DNA of 9,702 nucleotides from Candidatus Aminicenantota bacterium. Its GTDB lineage: Bacteria > Acidobacteriota > Aminicenantia > UBA2199. Positions 1-5,521 of the stretch are shown piece by piece (position 1 is the stretch's first letter; each line of letters opens with the position of its first letter). The stretch covers positions 1-9,702 of the forward strand of contig JAUWNT010000082.1 of assembly GCA_030612495.1 (NCBI GenBank). The letters are read 5' to 3'. The position numbers and the translations under genes are program-made. The notes beneath the pieces are model-generated. The model made no database searches. It saw only the letters and a program-made list of their open reading frames with translations, and had not been told where the DNA came from.

Positions 1-1
1 A

Positions 2-145
2 ATTAAAAATGATAATTTGGGAAAGCCTAAAATTGAATTGCATGGAAAAACATTAGAAAAATTCAAAAATATGAAATGTAAACAAATTCATCTTTCAATT
101 TCCCACACAAAAGAGTATGCAATAGCTTATGTTATTATTGAGTGA
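2..145 (+). CDS. acpS: Holo-[acyl-carrier-protein] synthase, C-terminal part (5' end outside window)
   Basis: This open frame enters from the left edge and ends at TGA 143-145, giving the last 47 residues of a protein. They begin NDNLGKPKIELHGKTL and end LSISHTKEYAIAYVIIE. This lines up closely, from memory, with the C-terminus of E. coli AcpS (NDELGKPRLRLWGEAL ... YACATVIIES), including the conserved G-K-P turn, the Ser-(Ile)-Ser-His-Thr strand and the final Tyr-Ala-x-Ala-x-Val-Ile. AcpS is a cytoplasmic enzyme of about 120 residues. It transfers the 4'-phosphopantetheine arm of coenzyme A to the active serine of acyl carrier protein and so activates fatty acid synthesis. The N-terminal catalytic part lies outside the window. 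The gene converges with the receptor gene, with only 19 bp between the two stop codons. A Sfp-type transferase is less likely because the ending is AcpS-like. Confidence 0.88.
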   Translation: MKNDNLGKPKIELHGKTLEKFKNMKCKQIHLSISHTKEYAIAYVIIE

Positions 146-164
146 TCTTAATTTATCGCTTGAA

Positions 165-3100
165 TTAAAATACGAATTTTAAACCAATTCTTGCTTCAAT
201 TGGAGGAAAAAAATCCATTTTTTTCATAAATTTCGGATCTGGAAATAGATCATAGTCACTGAACTGCCATGAATTTGCAAGAAGATCATCATCTGATATT
301 GGTACATTCTGCTCAGAAGGCATATTCCATATTCTCTGTGCAGTCTTAACATCAAATACATTTTCAACATTTACACTGAATACAAACTTAGTCTTACCAA
401 TCCTCAATGCATATTCAACATAAAGATCTGCCCACATTAAGAATGGAGTTCTTCCAAGATCCCCCCTGTTAAATGGGAAATATCCATCAGCCCAGACCTG
501 GTATTCTGTAGAAACTGGAGTCCCACTCATTGCATATGCTGTCATTCCTACAGTTAATCCCCATGGGAATACATATGAACCATATGCCTTGAACTGATGT
601 GTCCTGTCTGTTTGTAATGGACCATCGATCTTATTCAGCTGTTTATCATATGCTAAGAACCAGAGATCAAAGAATCTCTCAACATTTGGTTTGTTTCTTC
701 CATATTCATCAGAACTTGCAAGACCTGAGTAATTACCTGTTAACCTGCTCCATGTATATGAAATTCCTGCCCACCAGTTATTGCTGAACTTCTTCTCTAT
801 TCCTAAATTAACTGCCCAGTATTCTCTCTTTGCTTTTGGAGTTTCAGGGAATTCATCAGACAATTCACCACCATTCTTCCATGTTAATGACCATCCATAT
901 CCAGGATTGCAGATAAAACTCCTTCCTCCTGTAATCATATTCCCAACATCTTCAATTGCATATCTTAAATGTTTATTAACAACACGAAAAGTCATTGCTA
1001 CATTCTCCATTATCTTCTTCTCAGCTCCAAAAACTATTCCCTCTTGGCTCATTGGTTTTAAATCAGGATCAATTCTAAGAAAGTAATAGTAAGGTTCACG
1101 TCGGTTTAATGTTTTTATATATGTTCCAGGAAAATTCCCATTTATTCCGATCTCATTCCATTTGTATGTATCAAGAGTAAAATATGAACTCTTCCACTTA
1201 AATCCACCATATGATTCTTCAGCCATATATAGTTTCATAACATCATAATAAATTCCATAACTTGCATAAACCTTCAAAGAAGAGTCTCCGAATACATCAT
1301 AAACAAATCCGATCCTTGGTGCGATTTTGTCTTTAAAACTGAACTTAATCGGTGCTTCTTGATATTCTGGTAAATCACTAAATGATGGGATATCCTCTTT
1401 TTCAGCTCTTATGCCAATGTTAATGGTAAATTTATACCCAATTGTCCAGCTATCCTGTAAATATATTGTCCAGCGTGTTGAGTTTGTATTTTCATAAGTA
1501 CCATATATAGGGTTGCTATGTTCTGTATCCATGCCTCTCACTTCATATATTCCATATGTACCTGAATAGGTCACACCATTCCATGTGAATGTACTACCCC
1601 ATCTAAATATAATATTAGGATTTGAATATGTATTATCTACTTCTATATCAGTTCTCACAATTTGCACACCTGCTTTTATCGAATGCTCACCTAATGCAGT
1701 TAAATAATAGTTAAAATCAAGATTAGCACTTGATCTTTCACGAATCTGTTTTTTTGTTTCAAAACCATCATTATAACTATAATTAGACCATCCATAAGGC
1801 CTCTGATACTCATCGGGGATCTGCAAAGGGGTTCCATCAAAAACGTGTGTTGATGTCACATAGCACCAACTGTAAGATCCAAGTTTCCATCTTGGCTCTG
1901 TTTGTGTTACAAGCTGATTGTTCTTATTTGTGTGGAAAAATCCTCCTCTTAAACTAATGAGTAAATTCTTTGCAACTTTATAATCCAGAGAGCCAGTTGC
2001 TGTCCAGTTTGGAAAATCAAATCCATAATTTTCTCCCCATGCAGGTCCACTTGCTCTGCCTGGAATTTCTCCTCTCTCTTTATGCCAGTTATTTACAAAA
2101 CTTGCTGAAACACGAAGATCCTTAAATGGCTGTGCTGTTACTTTTGTGATAAAATTCCAATATGTCCATTTTTTATCAAAATGACTCTCTGGAATAGTGG
2201 CACTCAACCATTTGATATGTCTTACTTGTTTTGTAAATACAGGTAAAAAAGCTCCGAAAAACCATACCTTATCCTTTAGAATATATCCGCCTAAATTAAA
2301 ACCTATATCAAATCTCTCATAATCATCCCTTCCATATATATCCTGATAATTTACATATTCAGCTTTGCTGTAGTCCAATGGATTGTTACGAAGAATATCT
2401 CTATCTTTTCCTGTAAGTTTATTACCTTTGTAATAACCAATTAATTCACCATGAAACTCATTTCCTCCTGAACGTGTTATAACATTTATAACTCCTCCCA
2501 TTGCTCCTCCAAATTCTGCCTGATATCCACTTGTATTTATATGTACATCTTCTACAAAATCATATGCTACACTCAATGCTGATGTTCCATAATAAAGCTC
2601 AGTTGTATCCATTCCATCAATATAGAACTGATTCTCTGCTCCTGATGCTCCATCTACTGATATTCCTGAAAGCCATCTCTCATTATTTACTGAAGGCATG
2701 AGTGCAACAAGAGATGTAAAATCTCTGCCTTTTGGCAATCTCTCTATTTCCTCTTTTGAGAGTGTCATTTGCGATGCAGTACTCTTAACATCAATAATTG
2801 GAGCTTCACCCTCTTTTATAATAGTTCTTCCAATATCCTGTACTGACATTTTAATCTTTAAACATAAAGTCTGCCCTGGTTTAATAGCAATATTCTTTCT
2901 TATGATTGTTCCAAAACCTTCTAATTCAAACTTAATAGTGAATGTTCCGGGCTGTAAACTGAAAAGACGATAAACACCATTTTTATCGGTTATAGCACAT
3001 GCAGATCCAGCCATTTTCGGATTTAAAGCATAAACATAAACTCCGGGTAAAGCTGTGCCATGCTTATCTGTAACCTTACCCATTATCTTTGATGAATATG

Positions 3101-3170
3101 CCTGAGCGCATATTAATCCACTCATTACTACAACAAGAATCATTGTTAGTAAAATTTTGTTATATTTCAT
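165..3170 (-). CDS. TonB-dependent receptor / Oar-like outer-membrane beta-barrel with carboxypeptidase-regulatory domain
   Basis: A 1001-residue outer-membrane protein. Residues 1-23 are a Sec signal peptide (basic start, hydrophobic core, then CAQA). Cys21 follows Gly-Leu-Ile, so it is not a lipobox. Residues about 28-110 form a carboxypeptidase-regulatory/CNA-B-like beta-sandwich (GKVTDKHGTALPGVYVYAL; GVYRLFSLQPGTFTIKFELEGF). A plug domain spans about 120-235 (SVDGASGAENQFYIDGMD; EFGGAMGGVINVITRSGGNEFHG). The rest is a large Tyr/Trp-rich barrel ending in ...ARIGLKFVF, whose terminal Phe suits the BAM-recognition signal. This order is that of the Oar/TonB-receptor family. Members bind or import large or scarce substrates, but the ligand cannot be read here and I see no clear TonB box. 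The start is supported by TAAGGAG 5 nt upstream. The gene appears to be driven by a sigma-54 promoter. G+C looks slightly higher than in the neighbouring genes, which suits high expression or a different history. Confidence 0.93.
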   Translation of the reverse strand: MKYNKILLTMILVVVMSGLICAQAYSSKIMGKVTDKHGTALPGVYVYALNPKMAGSACAITDKNGVYRLFSLQPGTFTIKFELEGFGTIIRKNIAIKPGQTLCLKIKMSVQDIGRTIIKEGEAPIIDVKSTASQMTLSKEEIERLPKGRDFTSLVALMPSVNNERWLSGISVDGASGAENQFYIDGMDTTELYYGTSALSVAYDFVEDVHINTSGYQAEFGGAMGGVINVITRSGGNEFHGELIGYYKGNKLTGKDRDILRNNPLDYSKAEYVNYQDIYGRDDYERFDIGFNLGGYILKDKVWFFGAFLPVFTKQVRHIKWLSATIPESHFDKKWTYWNFITKVTAQPFKDLRVSASFVNNWHKERGEIPGRASGPAWGENYGFDFPNWTATGSLDYKVAKNLLISLRGGFFHTNKNNQLVTQTEPRWKLGSYSWCYVTSTHVFDGTPLQIPDEYQRPYGWSNYSYNDGFETKKQIRERSSANLDFNYYLTALGEHSIKAGVQIVRTDIEVDNTYSNPNIIFRWGSTFTWNGVTYSGTYGIYEVRGMDTEHSNPIYGTYENTNSTRWTIYLQDSWTIGYKFTINIGIRAEKEDIPSFSDLPEYQEAPIKFSFKDKIAPRIGFVYDVFGDSSLKVYASYGIYYDVMKLYMAEESYGGFKWKSSYFTLDTYKWNEIGINGNFPGTYIKTLNRREPYYYFLRIDPDLKPMSQEGIVFGAEKKIMENVAMTFRVVNKHLRYAIEDVGNMITGGRSFICNPGYGWSLTWKNGGELSDEFPETPKAKREYWAVNLGIEKKFSNNWWAGISYTWSRLTGNYSGLASSDEYGRNKPNVERFFDLWFLAYDKQLNKIDGPLQTDRTHQFKAYGSYVFPWGLTVGMTAYAMSGTPVSTEYQVWADGYFPFNRGDLGRTPFLMWADLYVEYALRIGKTKFVFSVNVENVFDVKTAQRIWNMPSEQNVPISDDDLLANSWQFSDYDLFPDPKFMKKMDFFPPIEARIGLKFVF

Positions 3171-3175
3171 ATTGG

Positions 3176-3182
3176 CTCCTTA
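3176..3182 (-). promoter_or_regulatory. Ribosome binding site of the receptor gene
   Basis: Read on the minus strand this is TAAGGAG, followed by 5 nt and then the ATG at 3170-3168. It is the best Shine-Dalgarno match in the window and fixes the start just before a typical signal peptide, which suggests efficient translation of the receptor. Confidence 0.75.
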
Positions 3183-3239
3183 AATTCTTTGGACTTTTAT
3201 ATAAAAATATTTATTGATTTTTGCCCCCAAAAAGAAGTA

Positions 3240-3255
3240 TGCAATTTTAATGCCA
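3240..3255 (-). promoter_or_regulatory. Sigma-54 (-24/-12) promoter of the receptor gene
   Basis: The minus strand reads TGGCATTAAAATTGCA. It matches the sigma-54 consensus TGGCAC-G-N4-TTGCA with the invariant GG (3254-3253) and GC (3242-3241) at the required spacing; the main difference is C to T in the first block. Transcription should start near 3229, giving a leader of about 59 nt with a good ribosome binding site. Sigma-54 promoters need an ATP-dependent enhancer-binding protein, and three dyad sites lie just behind this one at about -53, -84 and -115. No rpoN or activator gene is in the window. The spacing and context make a chance match unlikely but not excluded. Confidence 0.72.
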
Positions 3256-3273
3256 GCAAAAACGGGATTAAAG

Positions 3274-3291
3274 TGTCACATTTTTAGGACA
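3274..3291. promoter_or_regulatory. Operator-like dyad site 1 (TGTCACA-TTTT-TAGGACA)
   Basis: This 18-bp imperfect inverted repeat has 7-bp arms around TTTT. The arms read outward as TGTCACA and, on the other strand, TGTCCTA. It is the proximal member of an array of three sites, centred about 53 bp upstream of the predicted sigma-54 start. It is probably a dimer-binding site for a transcription factor. Confidence 0.6.
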
Positions 3292-3304
3292 CTTTTCTAA
3301 TTTA

Positions 3305-3322
3305 TGTCCTGTTTTCAGGACA
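3305..3322. promoter_or_regulatory. Operator-like dyad site 2, perfect palindrome (TGTCCTG-TTTT-CAGGACA)
   Basis: Perfect 7-bp inverted repeat with a TTTT centre, starting exactly 31 bp after site 1. The two arms give the cleanest view of the half-site, TGTCCTG. It lies between divergent genes and is not followed by a T-tract, so an operator is more likely than a terminator. Its centre is about 84 bp upstream of the predicted sigma-54 start and about 138 bp upstream of the start predicted for the plus-strand operon. Confidence 0.65.
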
Positions 3323-3335
3323 CAATATAATAAGG

Positions 3336-3353
3336 TGTAACTTTTTTGTGACA
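3336..3353. promoter_or_regulatory. Operator-like dyad site 3 (TGTAACT-TTTT-TGTGACA)
   Basis: Third 18-bp site with the same 7-4-7 layout, again starting exactly 31 bp after the previous one. Its right arm, TGTCACA on the minus strand, is identical to the left arm of site 1; its left arm is degenerate. The outer half-sites of sites 1 and 3 are therefore also inverted copies of one another. It is the distal site relative to the receptor promoter. Confidence 0.58.
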
Positions 3354-3415
3354 GACTTAGTACAAACTTAAGGTATTTACAGCAAGCACATTATAAAAAA
3401 TTGAAATTTGTTTGG

Positions 3416-3444
3416 TTGAAATATAGTTTTGTATATTATAGAAT
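3416..3444 (+). promoter_or_regulatory. Sigma-70-like promoter of the partner-switching operon
   Basis: TTGAAA (3416-3421) and TAGAAT (3439-3444) are separated by 17 bp, each matching the housekeeping consensus at 5 of 6 positions. Transcription would start near 3451, giving a leader of about 27 nt before the STAS gene. The region is very AT-rich, so chance matches are easy, but the exact spacing and position favour a real promoter. Confidence 0.5.
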
Positions 3445-3466
3445 AAGTTTTTAATTATTTAGATTT

Positions 3467-3472
3467 GAGGTG
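3467..3472 (+). promoter_or_regulatory. Ribosome binding site of the STAS gene
   Basis: GAGGTG lies 5 nt before the ATG at 3478. The two downstream genes of the operon have no comparable site, which points to translational coupling through their overlaps. Confidence 0.65.
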
Positions 3473-3477
3473 TTAAT

Positions 3478-3831
3478 ATGAAACAATTTTATATTAGGTC
3501 AAAGGTTGAAGATAAGATGGGTGTTATTTATCTCAAGGGACATTTAGATGCTCATAATGTAGGAAGATTTGAGAGGGAGGTATTAAAACTAATTGGAAAC
3601 AATATTGTAAAAATTGTTGTGAACTGCAATGAGCTTACTTACATTAGTTCTGCTGGTATGGGGATCATTATGGGATATTTGGATGAAATAAGAGAAAAAC
3701 AAGGTGATATAAAACTTTGTTGTGTTAATAAAAGAGTTTATGAAATTTTTGATTTAGTTGGATTTACTGAAATATATGATTTCCTAAAAGATGAACAAAT
3801 TGCTTTGAATAAATTTAAAAATGTTTCCTGA
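3478..3831 (+). CDS. STAS-domain anti-sigma factor antagonist (RsbV/SpoIIAA-like)
   Basis: A 117-residue single-domain STAS protein, the normal size for this family. The phosphorylation loop NELTYISSAGMGIIMGY (residues 51-67) lines up with SpoIIAA EDLSFMDSSGLGVILGR and places the phospho-acceptor at Ser58, the same number as in B. subtilis SpoIIAA. The Asp before that serine in SpoIIAA/RsbV is Ser57 here. In this family the unphosphorylated antagonist binds the kinase/anti-sigma protein and releases its target; phosphorylation by the kinase and dephosphorylation by a PP2C enzyme set the switch. Both partners are encoded directly downstream, so this is the first gene of a three-gene operon. 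It overlaps the next gene by 11 nt. The target of the switch is not visible: no sigma factor lies beside it, so the output could be a distant sigma factor or a non-sigma partner. Confidence 0.92.
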   Translation: MKQFYIRSKVEDKMGVIYLKGHLDAHNVGRFEREVLKLIGNNIVKIVVNCNELTYISSAGMGIIMGYLDEIREKQGDIKLCCVNKRVYEIFDLVGFTEIYDFLKDEQIALNKFKNVS

Positions 3832-4249
3832 AAAACCCCAGCTTTCAATTAATATTCCCTCAAAAACTGATTTATTAAAGATGATTGTAGGCATTACCAA
3901 ACATGTTGCAACCTTAAATCATTTTTCTAATTCTGATTCACAAAAGATTGCGCTTGCTGTTGATGAGGCAATAACCAATGTCATGAAACATTCATATAAT
4001 TATAAAAAAAATGAAAACGTAAAACTTGAATATTTCTCAAATACACGGGGTTTAAAGATAAAGATTATTTTTAGAGGCATTCCTCCAATTTTTGATACAA
4101 AAAGCGTGGATATAAATAAGTTGATTAAAAGAAAAAGAAAGGGCGGCTTGGGTGTTAAGCTGATTAAAAGTATTATGGATTCACTTATATATAAGACAGT
4201 AGATGATATAAATTATTGTGAGATGATTAAATGGAAGAAAAAAAAATAG
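3821..4249 (+). CDS. GHKL-type ATPase: serine-protein kinase / anti-sigma factor (RsbW/SpoIIAB-like)
   Basis: A 142-residue stand-alone HATPase_c_2 protein. The N box is ALAVDEAITNVMKHSY (residues 45-60, with Glu49 and Asn53 at the catalytic/Mg positions), and the G2-like glycine loop is GGLGVKLIKSIMD (108-120). Such proteins phosphorylate the serine of their STAS partner and sequester a sigma factor or other target. One residue is odd: the G1 box, normally Asp-x-Gly, reads Phe84-Arg85-Gly86 (IIFRGIPP), so the Asp that contacts the adenine is missing. The protein may bind ATP differently, or may bind its partner without strong kinase activity. The ATG lies inside the STAS gene (11-nt overlap) with no clear Shine-Dalgarno, which implies translational coupling. 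The 3' end overlaps the phosphatase gene by 19 nt and ends in three AAA codons (an A9 run). Confidence 0.88.
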   Translation: MFPEKPQLSINIPSKTDLLKMIVGITKHVATLNHFSNSDSQKIALAVDEAITNVMKHSYNYKKNENVKLEYFSNTRGLKIKIIFRGIPPIFDTKSVDINKLIKRKRKGGLGVKLIKSIMDSLIYKTVDDINYCEMIKWKKKK

Positions 4250-5481
4250 ATAGTTTAAAAAAGGAATTGAAATTAAAACAATTTCAGTTCAATTCCATAT
4301 ATGAATTTTCTTCTTCTTTATATTCATCTTTTGATATTGATAGTATAATAAGAATTTACTTTTCTACATTAATGGGTCAGATGGGCGTATCAAAAACCTT
4401 TTTTTTTGACTCAGAAAATGAGTTATTTAGAAAACGAGGGTTTAAATTATCAGAAAATGAGCTGGAGATATTTTTTAAGGAGATAAAAAAAACCAATGAG
4501 GGGGTATTTTATTTAAAAGTTGATGATTTGTCTGAGGAGTTTGATTATATAAAAAACTTCTTGTTATCAAAACAGATTCATTATTTAGTTAATATTTCAG
4601 AATCAAAGAAAAGAAAAATCGTGCTTGGTTTAGGTTATAAGTTTAATAGAATTAAGCTTAGTTCTGAAGATATTGAATTTTCTTTTTTTATTTCGAGATT
4701 TGCGTCAAGTGCAATTGATAATGCATATATGATTGAGCATATAATCGAGAGTAAAAGAATTGAGCATGAAATTAAAATAGCCAGAGATATTCAACTTTCT
4801 TTGTTACCTCAGAAAATCCCTGAACTAAAAAATTTTGAGATTTCAATTATTTACAAACCAATAAATGAAGTAGGTGGAGATTATTATGATATTCTAAAAG
4901 AGAGAAAAGGTATGACTCCTGTTCTCATTGCAGATGTTGAGGGGAAAGGTTTGTCTGCAGCTTTGTTAGCAGCGTCATCTCAAGCAGTTTTCCACTCTTT
5001 AAATGAACTTTACTTTTTTGAGCCAGCAAAATTTATTTCTAAAGCAAATTCATTGATTTGCGACCTAACTAGAGGGAATCGGTTTATTACTTTGGTCTGG
5101 ATGCTTTTTGATGATGAAAAAAAATCTGTAACTTATGTAAATGCAGGCCATATTGAGCCTCTTTTGATTTCAAAAAGTAAAGTGATCAGATTATCAAAGG
5201 GAGGCTTCCTTACAGGTTTTATTGGAAATGCTAAGTATGAGAAAGAGACTATCCAACTAAAAAAGGGAGATATTGTTGTTGCTTTTACGGATGGAGTCCC
5301 TGAAGTGGAGAATCCAGATGATGAAGAGTTTAGCCTGGAGGCCATTATTGATTTTATAAAAAAAAACAGGAAATTTTCTACTAAAAAAATGTCAGAAAAA
5401 CTTTACAAAGTAATATATAGTTTTAGCCATGGTAAAAAATTCAGAGATGATTTTACTTTGATAATAATAAAAGTAAAGTAA
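4231..5481 (+). CDS. GAF-like sensor + PP2C (SpoIIE/RsbU-type) serine phosphatase
   Basis: A 416-residue cytoplasmic protein. Residues about 15-165 look like a GAF sensor domain (LxxSFDIDSIIRIYF near the start; LGLGYKFNRIKLSSEDIEFSF and FASSAIDNAYM at the end). A signalling helix and the family signature KIARDIQLSLLPQ (182-194) follow. The PPM phosphatase domain, about 205-416, keeps its metal-binding and core motifs: GGDYYD (Asp217), ADVEGKG (Asp235, Gly238), NAGH (304-307), FTDGVPE (Asp354) and RDDFT (Asp406/407). No transmembrane segment is seen. The expected role is to dephosphorylate the STAS antagonist encoded two genes upstream when the GAF domain senses its signal, which is not identifiable. 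The start overlaps the kinase gene by 19 nt with only a weak GTGAG upstream, so translation is probably coupled. It is the last gene of the operon, converging with the peptidase gene 40 bp away. Confidence 0.92.
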   Translation: MEEKKIDSLKKELKLKQFQFNSIYEFSSSLYSSFDIDSIIRIYFSTLMGQMGVSKTFFFDSENELFRKRGFKLSENELEIFFKEIKKTNEGVFYLKVDDLSEEFDYIKNFLLSKQIHYLVNISESKKRKIVLGLGYKFNRIKLSSEDIEFSFFISRFASSAIDNAYMIEHIIESKRIEHEIKIARDIQLSLLPQKIPELKNFEISIIYKPINEVGGDYYDILKERKGMTPVLIADVEGKGLSAALLAASSQAVFHSLNELYFFEPAKFISKANSLICDLTRGNRFITLVWMLFDDEKKSVTYVNAGHIEPLLISKSKVIRLSKGGFLTGFIGNAKYEKETIQLKKGDIVVAFTDGVPEVENPDDEEFSLEAIIDFIKKNRKFSTKKMSEKLYKVIYSFSHGKKFRDDFTLIIIKVK

Positions 5482-5521
5482 GATGAATAGTTTTTAGAAT
5501 TAAGAAAATTATCTTATAAGG

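Noticed and set aside
148..168. TTAATT...AATTAA inverted repeat between acpS and the receptor gene as a bidirectional terminator
   Set aside because: The stem is only six A-T pairs with a nine-base loop, which is too weak in such AT-rich sequence, although a terminator is expected here.
781..1086. Plus-strand open frames inside the receptor gene (also near 599-787, 2501-2701, 2698-2973) and the minus-strand ones at 5133-5345 and 8993-9256
   Set aside because: They lie fully inside strongly supported genes on the other strand, show no recognisable domains or start signals, and read as antisense shadows.
165..3170. Receptor as a lipoprotein because of Cys21 near the signal peptide end
   Set aside because: The residues before Cys21 are Gly-Leu-Ile, not a lipobox (which needs Gly, Ala or Ser at -1), and the following CAQA fits signal peptidase I.
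3305..3322. Perfect hairpin TGTCCTG-TTTT-CAGGACA as a transcription terminator
   Set aside because: It lies between divergent genes, has no following T-tract in either direction, and belongs to a regularly spaced array of similar dyads, so an operator explains it better.
3274..3353. 31-bp periodic units as a CRISPR-like array
   Set aside because: Only three short, imperfect dyads are present, with 13-bp gaps and no long identical repeats or spacers; the pattern fits protein-binding sites.
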